Numbered from the stretch's first letter, positions 17,107 to 25,695 are shown. The stretch is DNA of 64,000 nucleotides from Haloarcula mannanilytica (GCF_005406125.1 NZ_BIXZ01000001.1:1178001-1242000), one strand, 5' to 3'. Notes: generated by a model not told the origin, from the letters alone. A program made the numbers and translations.

Positions 17107-19101
17107 ATGTCAGATGAAGATGTTCAACTCGAAGCGCGGCTCGAAGAGCAGGAGGTCTTCGAGCCCTCGGCGTCGTTCGCCGAGCAGGCGAACGTCACCG
17201 ACGAGGGGATCTACGAGGAGTTCGAGGAGAACTGGCCGGAGTGTTGGGAAGGAGCCGCCGACCTCCTCGACTGGGAGGAGGACTACGACCAGGTCCTCGA
17301 CGATTCGAACCCGCCGTTCTACGAGTGGTTCACCGACGGCACGCTGAACGCGTCGGCGAACTGCCTTGACCGGCACCTGGAGGAGCGCGGCGACGAAGCC
17401 GCTATCGAGTGGGTAGGTGAGCCGGTAGACGAGGACAACGTCACCTACACCTACGAAGAACTCCATCAGAAGGTCAACGAGTTCGCGGCCGGCCTGCGGG
17501 AGATGGGCGTCGGCGAAGGCGATGTCGTGACGATGTACATGCCGATGATTCCGCAGTTGCCCATCGCCATGCTGGCCTGTGCCCGCATCGGTGCGCCCCA
17601 CTCCGTCGTGTTCGCCGGCTTCTCCGCGGACGCGCTCGCGACGCGAATGAACTCCGCTGACTCGGAGTATCTGGTCACCTGTGACGGCTACTACCGGCGC
17701 GGCGACCCGCTCGACCACCTCGACAAGGCCAACGAGGGCCTGAGCGGCGTCGACCACGAGGTCGAGCGGACCATCGTCGCCGAGCGGCTGATGGACGGCG
17801 ACGGCTTCGACCACGACTACGCCGACAATCAGGTCGCCTTCGACGATGTCATCGCCGACAACGAGGGCGCAGAGGTCGAGCCGGTCGACCGCGACGCCGA
17901 GGACATGCTGTTCCTGATGTACACCTCGGGGACCACCGGCAAGCCGAAAGGCGTCAAACACTCTACCGGCGGCTACCTCGCCTGGGCAGCCTGGACCTCC
18001 CAGGCAGTACTGGACATCAAACCCGAGGACACGTACTTCTGCTCGGCCGACATCGGCTGGATCACCGGCCACTCCTACATCGTCTACGGCCCGCTCGCGC
18101 TCGGCACCACGACGATGATGTACGAGGGGACGCCGGACTACCCCGACAAGGACCGCCTCTGGGAAATCGTCGAGGACTACGAGGCGACCCAGCTGTACAC
18201 CGCGCCGACGGCCATCCGCGCGTTCATGAAGTGGGGCAAGCAGTACCCCGAGCAGCACGACCTCTCCAGCCTGCGGCTGCTGGGGACGGTCGGTGAACCG
18301 ATCAATCCCCGCGCCTGGAAGTGGTACTACAAGCACATCGGGGGCGAGGAGTGTCCCGTCGTCGACACCTGGTGGCAGACTGAGACCGGCGGGATGATGA
18401 TAACGACGCTACCGGGCATCAAGGACATGAAACCGGGGTCCGCCGGCCCACCGCTGCCCGGACTCGACGTACGCATCGTCGACACCGAGGGCGATGAAGT
18501 CGAGCCCGGCCGCGCGGGCTACCTGACGGTCAACAAGCCGTGGCCCGGCATGCTCCGGACGCTGTACAAGAACGACGAGCGGTTCATCGACGAGTACTGG
18601 GCCGAGTACTCCGACACCGACAGCGACGATCCCGACGACTGGGTGTACTTCCCCGAGGACGGGGCGAAGATCGACGAGGACGGCTACATCACCGTCCTCG
18701 GCCGGGTCGACGACGTGATCAACGTCTCCGGCCATCGACTCGGGACGATGGAAATCGAGAGCGCTATCGTCGGCGTCGAGGGCGTCGCCGAAGCCGCCGT
18801 CGTCGGTGGCGACCACGACATCAAGGGCGAGGCGGTGTACGCATACGTCATCACCGAGGACGGCTACGACGAGACCGAGGAACTCCGCAGCGCGATCATC
18901 GACGGTGTCGAGGACGCCATCGGGCCAATCGCCCGACCGGAGGCGGTTATCTTCACACCCGAACTCCCGAAGACCCGCTCCGGGAAGATCATGCGCCGCC
19001 TGCTGGAAGACATCGCCAACGGCGAGGAACTGGGTGATACGAGCACCCTGCGAAACCCTGACGTTGTCAGTGATATCGCGACCAAAGTCCAGGGTGACTG
19101 A
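17107..19101 (+). CDS. acs: Acetyl-CoA synthetase, second copy
   Basis: The 664-residue AMP-forming acetyl-CoA synthetase has the same motifs as the first copy: YTSGTTGKPKGVKHS, VDTWWQTETGG, GRVDDVINVSGHR and LPKTRSGKIMRRLL. The consensus HSTGG and NVSGHRLGT segments make this the more typical copy. The first copy has HTTGG and NVAGRRFST. The gene leads a same-strand group with the DUF4212/sodium symporter pair, UspA and a small membrane protein, which points to coupled uptake and activation of acetate or a similar short acid. Confidence 0.95.
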   Translation: MSDEDVQLEARLEEQEVFEPSASFAEQANVTDEGIYEEFEENWPECWEGAADLLDWEEDYDQVLDDSNPPFYEWFTDGTLNASANCLDRHLEERGDEAAIEWVGEPVDEDNVTYTYEELHQKVNEFAAGLREMGVGEGDVVTMYMPMIPQLPIAMLACARIGAPHSVVFAGFSADALATRMNSADSEYLVTCDGYYRRGDPLDHLDKANEGLSGVDHEVERTIVAERLMDGDGFDHDYADNQVAFDDVIADNEGAEVEPVDRDAEDMLFLMYTSGTTGKPKGVKHSTGGYLAWAAWTSQAVLDIKPEDTYFCSADIGWITGHSYIVYGPLALGTTTMMYEGTPDYPDKDRLWEIVEDYEATQLYTAPTAIRAFMKWGKQYPEQHDLSSLRLLGTVGEPINPRAWKWYYKHIGGEECPVVDTWWQTETGGMMITTLPGIKDMKPGSAGPPLPGLDVRIVDTEGDEVEPGRAGYLTVNKPWPGMLRTLYKNDERFIDEYWAEYSDTDSDDPDDWVYFPEDGAKIDEDGYITVLGRVDDVINVSGHRLGTMEIESAIVGVEGVAEAAVVGGDHDIKGEAVYAYVITEDGYDETEELRSAIIDGVEDAIGPIARPEAVIFTPELPKTRSGKIMRRLLEDIANGEELGDTSTLRNPDVVSDIATKVQGD

Positions 19102-19146
19102 GCCGTAGCAGCGAACAGCACCACGAATTTTCAAGCTTTCAAACCC

Positions 19147-19584
19147 ATGTCAAGAGACACGCCCGCGGATCGAGATAAGTCAAATATCCAACCAGACGGT
19201 GGCACGGAAGCCGCCGCCCACGAAGACATCGATTACCTCGACAGGGAGGTGAACCTGTTACGGCCGAGCACACCGTTCATGCGCGACCACCTGAAGATCA
19301 TCTGGAGCAGTTTCGTGCTCTGGGCACTAGTCGTGTTCGGGCCGGTGACGATGACCGCTATTGCACCGGAGATGATGACCGTACAGACGCCCTTATTCGG
19401 CTTCCCGCTGCACTACTTCCTCGTCTCGCTTGGCGCGCCAACGGGTGCGCTCATCCTGGCGGTCGTCTACACGCGCTACCGAGACGCGCTCGACCAGAAG
19501 TACGGTATCGACCCCGATTCCGTCGAGAGCACGGCCCCAGAGACCAGCGAAGCGACGGCCGCTGACGGAGGTGTCGAGCAGTGA
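19147..19584 (+). CDS. DUF4212 protein, small subunit of a sodium/solute symporter
   Basis: This 145-residue protein has two membrane helices (about 54-75 and 91-112) between a polar N-terminus and an acidic tail. The N-terminal part carries NLLRPSTPFMRDH and the core has FGFPLHYFLVSLGAP, both typical of DUF4212 proteins that accompany VC_2705-type sodium symporters. Its last codons overlap the GTG start of the large subunit, so the two are made together. The actual role of the small subunit is not settled in the family. Confidence 0.88.
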   Translation: MSRDTPADRDKSNIQPDGGTEAAAHEDIDYLDREVNLLRPSTPFMRDHLKIIWSSFVLWALVVFGPVTMTAIAPEMMTVQTPLFGFPLHYFLVSLGAPTGALILAVVYTRYRDALDQKYGIDPDSVESTAPETSEATAADGGVEQ

Positions 19585-21251
19585 CGGTCCCGCTACAGGC
19601 CGAGGCGCTCGATATCTCGTTCAAACTCGTCCCGGCGATCATCGTCTTCCTGATGATGGCCTCGTTCCTCGTCATCGGCTACGTGTTCAAGGTGGCCGAC
19701 ACCGAGGGGATGTGGGTCGCCGGCCGCGGCATCGGCAACATCGAGAACGGAATGGCCATCGGTGCGAACTGGATGTCCGCCGCCTCGTACCTGGGGCTGG
19801 CCGGCCTGGTCGCGCTCTCGGGCTTTTACGGCCTGGCGTTCATCGTCGGCTGGACGACCGGCTACTTCATCCTGCTCATCTTCCTGGCCGCGCAGATGCG
19901 CCGCTTCGGGAAGTACACCGCGCCGGACTTCGTCGGCGACCGGTTCAATTCGCCGACCGCCCGCGCGCTGGCCGCGTTCACGACGCTGCTCATCGCGTAC
20001 GTCTACTCCGTCGGCCAGGCCCGCGGCATGGGGCTGGTCGGCCAGTACGTCTTCGGCCTCGAAATCATTCCGATGATTATCGTGATGATGACCATCACCG
20101 TCGGCTACCTCGCGCTCTCGGGCATGCTGGGCGCGACCAAGAACATGGCCGTCCAGTACACGATCCTCATCGTCGCGTTCCTCGCGGGCGTCTACGTCGT
20201 CGGCTTCTCGCAGGGGTACTCGACGGTACTCCCACAGATCGAGTACGGCGCGTTGATCGCCGACCTCGGCCGCGAGTTCTCCGCGCCGTTCGTGAACCAG
20301 CCGTTCTACCTCTGGATCGCGACGGCGTTCTCGCTCATCGTCGGGACCTGCGGTCTCCCGCACGTCCTCGTGCGGTTCTACACAGTCAGAAGCGAGCGCG
20401 TCGCCCGCTGGTCCTGCGTCTGGGGGCTGTTTTTCATCCTCCTGCTGTACTGGGCGTCGCCCGCGATGGCAGCCTTCGGCGTCGACCTCTTCGAAGCAAC
20501 GACCGGCGCGAGCGCCTACGCCGCGGAAGGCGGCATGTCCGGCGCTGAGGGTGACGTGATCGTCGTCCTCGCCGCACAGTTCGCCAACCTCCCGACGTGG
20601 TTCGTCGGCCTCGTTGCGGCCGGTGCGATGGCCGCCGCCATCGCAACGACTGCCGGGCTGTTCATTACGGCCTCCTCCGCGGTCGCACACGACATCTACA
20701 CGGAACTGATCAACCCCGACGCGACCCAGCGCCAGCAGGTGCTCATCGGCCGTGCGACCATCATTGGGATGGGCGCACTGGTGACGGTGACCGCGTTCAA
20801 CCCACCAGCGCTCATCGGCGAACTGGTCGCCTACGCGTTCTCGCTGGCCGGCGTCGTGCTGTTCCCGATGTTCTTCCTCGGTCTCTGGTGGGAGAACACC
20901 AACCGCCAGGGAGCGCTGGCCGGGATGGTGCTCGGGCTGCTCATCTGGATCACCTCGATTATCAACAGCGTCCTGCCGAACTACATCGGCGCGCTCGGAG
21001 CAGCCACTGGAGAAAGCGGTGCGCTCGTCCCGATATACGCCCAGTACGTCCCGCCGATCGGCGCTGCGCTGGTCGGGACGCCGGTCGTGTTCATCGTCAC
21101 CATCGCCGTCTCGCTAGCGACACCCGAACCGCCACTGGAGACCAAAAAGATGGTTCGACAGTGTCACAGCCCCGAGCCGATGGGGCAACAGGAGACTGCC
21201 GCAGACGTTGTCGGCGACAGCACCAGCGGCGGCACCCCTGCAGACGACTAA
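19581..21251 (+). CDS. Sodium:solute symporter (acetate/monocarboxylate-type SSS)
   Basis: The 556-residue integral membrane protein has about 13 hydrophobic segments. It belongs to the SSS family, with GANWMSAASYLGLAG in the first core helix, a PDFVGDRF segment, and GLPHVLVRFYTV, as in ActP/VC_2705-type monocarboxylate carriers. It would bring acetate or a related anion in with sodium, which is plentiful in the habitat. It starts at GTG within the stop of the DUF4212 gene. The two neighbouring acetyl-CoA synthetases make acetate the best guess for substrate. That is inference. Confidence 0.9.
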   Translation: MTVPLQAEALDISFKLVPAIIVFLMMASFLVIGYVFKVADTEGMWVAGRGIGNIENGMAIGANWMSAASYLGLAGLVALSGFYGLAFIVGWTTGYFILLIFLAAQMRRFGKYTAPDFVGDRFNSPTARALAAFTTLLIAYVYSVGQARGMGLVGQYVFGLEIIPMIIVMMTITVGYLALSGMLGATKNMAVQYTILIVAFLAGVYVVGFSQGYSTVLPQIEYGALIADLGREFSAPFVNQPFYLWIATAFSLIVGTCGLPHVLVRFYTVRSERVARWSCVWGLFFILLLYWASPAMAAFGVDLFEATTGASAYAAEGGMSGAEGDVIVVLAAQFANLPTWFVGLVAAGAMAAAIATTAGLFITASSAVAHDIYTELINPDATQRQQVLIGRATIIGMGALVTVTAFNPPALIGELVAYAFSLAGVVLFPMFFLGLWWENTNRQGALAGMVLGLLIWITSIINSVLPNYIGALGAATGESGALVPIYAQYVPPIGAALVGTPVVFIVTIAVSLATPEPPLETKKMVRQCHSPEPMGQQETAADVVGDSTSGGTPADD

Positions 21252-21255
21252 ACCC

Positions 21256-21729
21256 ATGTACGACAACATCCTCGTTCCGACCGACGGCAGCGAAACCGCG
21301 GAGAACGCGGTCGACCAGGCGGTCGACATCGCCTCAAAGTACGGCGCGACGGTCCACGCGCTGTACGTCGTCGATGTCGATGCCACTAGCTACTCGCTGG
21401 GGACAGAGCAAGTCGACCGCATCCGCCAGGGAAACCTGGAGGAGATGACCGACATCAAGGAAGACGCCGACGAAGCCACCGGCTACGTCCGCGACCGTGC
21501 CGCCGAACACGGCGTCGAAGTAAAAGAGCACATTACCGCCGGTGAGCCGGCCCGCGCGATCCGGAAATTTGTCGAGGACAACGACATCGACCTCGTCGTA
21601 ATGGGCTCTCACGGTCGCTCGGGCCTCAAGCGCGTTATCCTCGGCAGCGTCACGGAGAAAGTACTGCGACGGACCCGGCTGCCGGTGCTCGTCGTCGACA
21701 TCCACGGTGAGACGGACATTGAGGAGTGA
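21256..21729 (+). CDS. Universal stress protein, UspA family
   Basis: The 157-residue single-domain UspA protein starts MYDNILVPTDGSE only 4 nt after the symporter stop. The ATP-binding signature GSHGRSGLKRVILGS (G-2x-G-9x-G-S) is complete, so it probably binds nucleotide. UspA proteins beside SSS or sulfate transporters are often thought to tune the transporter. That link is inferred from the tight spacing here. Confidence 0.9.
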   Translation: MYDNILVPTDGSETAENAVDQAVDIASKYGATVHALYVVDVDATSYSLGTEQVDRIRQGNLEEMTDIKEDADEATGYVRDRAAEHGVEVKEHITAGEPARAIRKFVEDNDIDLVVMGSHGRSGLKRVILGSVTEKVLRRTRLPVLVVDIHGETDIEE

Positions 21730-21783
21730 CACGACCATGCGATTGAACCGGCCACAACGATCACGGACGGTCCGGGGCCGACG

Positions 21784-21999
21784 ATGAGCGTCGTCGACAC
21801 CATCCGCGACCACGTGCGCGATCACAAGCGAGGCATGTTCGTCGACCTCGTGTTCGCCATCGCCTGGGTGACCGCCGTGAGCGTCATCTTCGACCTGCTT
21901 GCGGCCCCCCAGTGGGTCTATTACTTGACGCTGGCCAGCGGCGTCGTCGCGTACTACGGCTTCTTCTGGTCGCTGGAGATAGCGATGGACCAGCAATAG
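21784..21999 (+). CDS. Small two-helix membrane protein at the end of the symporter operon
   Basis: This 71-residue protein has a charged amphipathic N-terminus (residues 1-17) and two membrane helices (about 18-39 and 45-65). I do not recognise a named family. It lies 54 nt after UspA on the same strand, with an ATG and no other candidate gene, and may be an accessory of the transporter. Its coding pattern (GC-rich third positions) fits a real gene. Confidence 0.65.
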   Translation: MSVVDTIRDHVRDHKRGMFVDLVFAIAWVTAVSVIFDLLAAPQWVYYLTLASGVVAYYGFFWSLEIAMDQQ

Positions 22000-22105
22000 G
22001 CCGGGCTCGGCTTTCCCAGAGAATTCTGACTCACAGCCGGGGTACGGTATCCCCTGTGAACCACACACATACAGTCGCAGAATGCCACCGTACCCGTGCA
22101 ATACA

Positions 22106-22127
22106 GGCTTGCCGCTGTTTGCAAGCC
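22106..22127. terminator. Stem-loop between the symporter operon and a small gene
   Basis: GGCTTGC (22106-22112) pairs perfectly with GCAAGCC (22121-22127) across an 8-nt loop. It lies in the 213-nt space after the small membrane gene. No clear T-run follows, so it may be a terminator, a processing site or a regulatory hairpin. Confidence 0.35.
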
Positions 22128-22212
22128 CGGCGAATTTCTGCCCCACCGGTAGTAATAAGACAATGTAGATCCATTGACTTGTTCGACGGCAGCGGACGCT
22201 GTAGAGCCAGCA

Positions 22213-22437
22213 ATGATATACGAAAGTTCGACGGGAGAGTACTACAGTGGTCTCGACATCTGGATGCGCTTCGAATCGGGGCTCTGGGAACCTCACGACT
22301 GGAGTCAGGAAACGGGACAGGAGTGGGTCCAGACTGAGACGGGTGAGGTCCTCACGCTGACGCCGATTCCGGAGTCCGAGCTTCCCGATGAGCTGTCGGT
22401 GACGGAGGCCGAGGACGTCGACTACCTGCGTGAGTGA
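22213..22437 (+). CDS. Small acidic protein of unknown function
   Basis: This 74-residue protein is rich in Glu, Asp, Tyr and Trp (LDIWMRFESGLWEPHDWSQE near the start) and has a GC-rich third-base pattern. I recognise no domain. The ATG at 22213 is preferred to an upstream TTG because the intervening codons (CSTAADAVEPA) look non-coding. It is flanked by two non-coding stretches. Confidence 0.55.
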   Translation: MIYESSTGEYYSGLDIWMRFESGLWEPHDWSQETGQEWVQTETGEVLTLTPIPESELPDELSVTEAEDVDYLRE

Positions 22438-22761
22438 CCGATAGTGAAGCGAAAGCGGCCCACGAGTCCGTCCGGGCTACCCGGACCATGTTGCACAGAC
22501 CGGTGGGGAAACCGTGGGCCACACTGAATGTGCCGTTCGACGCTCGCGGGCCACAATCGGTCCCCGATTGTTTTTTCGGAGCGAAGCGAAGTTGATTCAG
22601 CACCGCGTAGCGCCACGCTGCTCACGAGTCACTACGTTCCTCGTTCCTATCCGAGAGCCGCTCACTACGTTCGCGCCCCTCGCTACTCACGGCTTCGCTG
22701 TTCGTTAGAGGCGCGGAGCGCCGCTCGTGTATCGAGACCCTTCGCTTCGCTCAGGCTCTCG
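22438..22761. repeat. Non-coding stretch rich in short GCTTCGCT-type palindromes
   Basis: No credible gene is present. The sequence is built from short palindromic or repeated words: CGAAGCGAAG, GCTTCGCT twice, GGCGCGGAGCGCC (22710-22722, a 5-bp stem), and TCACTACGTTC twice (22629-22639 and 22662-22672, 33 nt apart). It runs straight into the 3' end of the CheF-like gene, whose last codons (AMSEK) are encoded by the same kind of words. A related stretch lies at 40855-41000. Confidence 0.6.
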
Positions 22762-23628
22762 CTACTTCTCACTCATCGCTTCACTCGCCATATTCCGCCC
22801 CTGCGCGTTCAGCGCAACCTCGGTGCGGACACGCACCTCATCAACCGCACCGATTTCAAGCAGTTTCTGATATATCTCCTCGACTTCGTCGGGGGTCGTT
22901 CCGACGAAATCGGACATCTCAAACGGTGAAACACCGGAGTACAGCGCCATCAACACTTGGCTCTCCATCTCCGAAAGCTCGTAATCGTCTTCGCGGTTCT
23001 CGATAACGCGGGTAAACAGCGTCTTCAGCGCCCGCGTGTGGTGGTCCATCCCCGAGATGTGGGTTTCGACGCTTCGGTCTTCGTCGTCGGTGTGTTCAAC
23101 CTCGATGACCTCCCGCTCCTGGCCCATCACGGTACTGGTGCCGGTTTCGATAGTCCCGACATCCTCAATCTCGAAGGACATGCTCGTGCCGCCGGGGAAC
23201 TGGAGGCGGATAACATCGTCATCCAGTTGAAACCGTGCCTTGCTCCACTCGGCGTCCTCCTGGACGACGCCGCCGACGACCGCCTGCTGTCGCGCGAGGA
23301 TGACCTCGCCCTGGAGGGTCGCACGGACGTACTCCGTCTCAAAGTCGTCCATGTTCGGCGTGTCGACAAGGAGGACGTTGTTGCCCACCTCCAGTGCGGT
23401 CGCACCGCCGGTCCCACCGTCCGGAACGAGGTCGTCCGGATCAGAGGGTAGCGAGATGTTAGAATGGGGAATCGGCTGTTTCGAGCCGTTGGTCGCCAGA
23501 ATGAGCCGCTTGTTGGTGACGATGAGCCGACAGGACTGCCATTTCGGGTCGGCCACGGGGTCGCCGTCGCGGACGACGTACTGGAAGTCCCCCGACGTGT
23601 CGACTAGCTTGCGTTCGTCACCACTCAT
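22762..23628 (-). CDS. cheF: CheF-like archaeal taxis protein, second copy
   Basis: This 288-residue homologue of the CheF-like protein at 12233 shares the same three-part plan: an N-terminal domain with CRLIVTNKRLILATNG, a middle domain with EWSKARFQLDDDVI, and a winged-helix-like C-terminus with MESQVLMALYSGVSPFEMSDFVG. The chosen ATG (MSGDERKLVD) lies about 38 nt after a TATA element at 23661-23670. Longer readings upstream cross that promoter. It is separated from other taxis genes, so it may adapt a different CheY/CheD input or serve another role. Confidence 0.75.
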   Translation of the reverse strand: MSGDERKLVDTSGDFQYVVRDGDPVADPKWQSCRLIVTNKRLILATNGSKQPIPHSNISLPSDPDDLVPDGGTGGATALEVGNNVLLVDTPNMDDFETEYVRATLQGEVILARQQAVVGGVVQEDAEWSKARFQLDDDVIRLQFPGGTSMSFEIEDVGTIETGTSTVMGQEREVIEVEHTDDEDRSVETHISGMDHHTRALKTLFTRVIENREDDYELSEMESQVLMALYSGVSPFEMSDFVGTTPDEVEEIYQKLLEIGAVDEVRVRTEVALNAQGRNMASEAMSEK

Positions 23629-23660
23629 AGCCGCTGGTATGACAGATTTGACGCCGAAGG

Positions 23661-23670
23661 ATAAATAAGT
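23661..23670 (-). promoter_or_regulatory. TATA element for the second CheF-like gene
   Basis: The minus-strand reading ACTTATTTAT is close to the ACTTATATTG element of the first CheF-like gene. It predicts a transcript start near 23640 and a leader of about 10 nt. Confidence 0.55.
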
Positions 23671-23683
23671 TCCAGCACGGCGC

Positions 23684-24496
23684 TCACAGCGCGACGAGCA
23701 ATCCACCGACGACACCCAGCCCGCCAAACACCGTACAGACCGCCCAGAACGGGACCTGTCGCACGAGACGGACCAGCGCGTCGACAGTGAGATAGCCGAC
23801 GACGGCGCTTACGACGAGTGCGACGACGGCCGGCAGCGGGTCGATTGCCGGCACGCCGTCGTCAACGAGGACCAGCGCGTTCGCGGCGAGCGCGGCCGGG
23901 ATCGACAGCAGAAACGAGAGCCGAAGCGACGACTCGCCCTCGTGGCCCCGAAGCAACAGCGCGCTCACGGTCGTCCCGGACCGGGAGACCCCGGGGAGGA
24001 TAGCCAGTCCCTGCAACACACCCACCAGCACGGCGTCGATCCAGTCCGGAATCTCGCGCTCGCCCAGCGACAGCGCCGCAGCGAAGCGCTGGAGCAGGCC
24101 GGTGATGACGAGCAGGCCACCGACCAGCGCCAGAAAGAGCCCACCCTCGAGATTTGAGACAGCCGCGTCGAGCGCCATATATGCGGGGAGGCCGGTGACG
24201 GCGGTCGCCGCCGTCGCGATGACGATAAATGAGAGGTCAGCCGTCTCGTCGGCGAAGGGACGACGGGAGAGTTGCCGAATCGACTGCAGAATCGTCCGGA
24301 CCTCAGCGCGGTAGTACGCCGTCGCCGCGACAGCGGTCCCGGCGTGGAGAAACAGCGCGAGGCGGGTCGCAGCAGCGGGCGAAACGCCTGTGACCACCGT
24401 TGAGGCGAGTGCGACGCCGCCCTCGCTGGAGACCGGAATCCACTCCAGCACCCCTTGCAGCAGGCCCAGCAGAATAGCGACGAGAATCGGGTTCAT
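23684..24496 (-). CDS. uppP: Undecaprenyl/polyprenyl-diphosphatase (UppP/BacA family)
   Basis: The enzyme removes a phosphate from polyprenyl (in archaea probably dolichyl) diphosphate so the lipid carrier can be reused in glycan assembly. The 270-residue integral membrane protein has the two family motifs: GVLEWIPVSSEGG near residue 16 (family form E-W-x-P-[IV]-S-S) and GVSRSGTT near residue 170. The ATG giving MNPILVAILLGLLQG starts at the first helix. An upstream GTG or ATG reading would add a 27-residue polar stretch lying over the shared promoter. Its substrate links it to the aglB region in pathway, though not in position. Confidence 0.88.
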   Translation of the reverse strand: MNPILVAILLGLLQGVLEWIPVSSEGGVALASTVVTGVSPAAATRLALFLHAGTAVAATAYYRAEVRTILQSIRQLSRRPFADETADLSFIVIATAATAVTGLPAYMALDAAVSNLEGGLFLALVGGLLVITGLLQRFAAALSLGEREIPDWIDAVLVGVLQGLAILPGVSRSGTTVSALLLRGHEGESSLRLSFLLSIPAALAANALVLVDDGVPAIDPLPAVVALVVSAVVGYLTVDALVRLVRQVPFWAVCTVFGGLGVVGGLLVAL

Positions 24497-24552
24497 ATCC
24501 ACGGAGCGGACGCCACGGGACAAAGGCCGTTCGGTTCGAGCCGTCGACGCGG

Positions 24553-24563
24553 CAGTATATATA
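24553..24563 (+). promoter_or_regulatory. TATA element (AGTATATATATC) for the MscS-like gene, possibly bidirectional
   Basis: The alternating TATATATAT lies about 27 nt before the ATG at 24586, predicting a leaderless message. Because the run is self-complementary, it could also drive uppP on the other strand, with a leader of about 37 nt. Confidence 0.6.
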
Positions 24564-24585
24564 TCGCCGGTATCCAATCCGGGGT

Positions 24586-25695
24586 ATGCAACTGGGAAGC
24601 GGGATGGTCGACCTGCTATCGGGGCTGCCGGCCTGGCAAGGATTCCTCGTGCTCGTCGGCAGCGGGATCGCGCTCGCGCTGGTTATCCGTATCCTCGGCG
24701 ACCGACTGCTCAGACGGGTCACACCACACATCGAGGGCGACATCGACGATATCGTCTTTCGCGGGATTCACACCGCCGTGTACGTCTCGGTCGGTCTCGG
24801 CGGCGCGTACGCCGGCGCACAGATATACGACATCCGGCCGGCGGTCGCGGTCTCGCTGGAAGCCGGGACGCTCTCGCTCGTGGTCGTCGTCTGGATGGTG
24901 ACGCTGCTGCGCATCGGTCGCCGGGCGTCCGCCGTCGCAACGGATTCAGCGTACATCGACCGCCAGATGGTCCCTATCCTCCAGAACGTCTGGAGCGCGC
25001 TCATCTCCGGCGGCGGCATCCTGCTCCTGCTGATACTCTGGGACATCGACGTGACGCCGCTGCTGGCCTCCGCGGGGATTATGGGCATCATCGTCGGGCT
25101 GGCAGCCCGGGACACGCTAGCGAACTTCTTCGGCTCGCTGTCGCTGTATCTCGACGGCACATACGCGGTCGGCGATTTCGTCGTGCTGGAGACCGGGGAA
25201 CGCGGCCGCGTCGAGGACATCTCCGTGCGCTCGACGGTCATCCGCACCCGCGATGACATCCTCGTCACCGTCCCGAACTCGAAGCTAAACAACGCAGCCA
25301 TCGTCAACGAGTCGACGCCGAGACGCAAGCGCCGAATCCGCGTCCCGGTCGGCGTCGCCTACGGGACGGATATCGACCAGGTCGAGGCGGTCCTGCTGGA
25401 ACTGGCCGAGGCCGAAGACCTCGTCCAGGACCGCCCGAGCCCGCGGGTCCGCTTCCGTGAGTTCGGCGACTCGGCGCTGAACTTCGAACTGCTGTGCTGG
25501 GTCGGCAATCCGGCCCTGACAGCCCGCGCGACACACGAACTCAACAGCGCGATCTACAAGCGCTTCCAGACCGAAGAGATCGAAATCCCGTTCCCACAGC
25601 GGTCCGTCTCTATCTCGGCCGAGGAAATTCCGGGTGAACTGTTCGGCCAGTCACCGTCGAACGGGGCGACCGATAGCGGTGTAACCGGAGAGTGA
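24586..25695 (+). CDS. mscS: Small-conductance mechanosensitive channel, MscS family
   Basis: The 369-residue protein has an N-terminal outside segment, three to four membrane helices, and the pore-lining helix and Glu/Gly-rich turn (ASAGIMGIIVGLAARDTLANFFGS region, about 163-190). A cytoplasmic beta domain follows, with VGDFVVLETGERGRVEDISVRSTVIRT and VPNSKLNN. MscS channels release solutes on osmotic downshock, which matters for a salt-in halophile. Divergent from uppP with a leaderless TATA arrangement. Confidence 0.92.
   Translation: MQLGSGMVDLLSGLPAWQGFLVLVGSGIALALVIRILGDRLLRRVTPHIEGDIDDIVFRGIHTAVYVSVGLGGAYAGAQIYDIRPAVAVSLEAGTLSLVVVVWMVTLLRIGRRASAVATDSAYIDRQMVPILQNVWSALISGGGILLLLILWDIDVTPLLASAGIMGIIVGLAARDTLANFFGSLSLYLDGTYAVGDFVVLETGERGRVEDISVRSTVIRTRDDILVTVPNSKLNNAAIVNESTPRRKRRIRVPVGVAYGTDIDQVEAVLLELAEAEDLVQDRPSPRVRFREFGDSALNFELLCWVGNPALTARATHELNSAIYKRFQTEEIEIPFPQRSVSISAEEIPGELFGQSPSNGATDSGVTGE

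Noticed and set aside
17110-18336. 408-residue frame antisense to acs2
   Set aside because: The plus strand has complete acetyl-CoA synthetase motifs here. The antisense product has no recognisable domain.
21334-22296. Minus-strand frame opposite UspA and the following spacer
   Set aside because: Most of it is the complement of UspA and the small membrane gene, and it has no start signal or domain.
22514-22929. Plus-strand frames through the palindromic block
   Set aside because: They are Arg/Ser/Leu-rich translations of repeated words that continue antisense into the CheF-like gene. Not coding.
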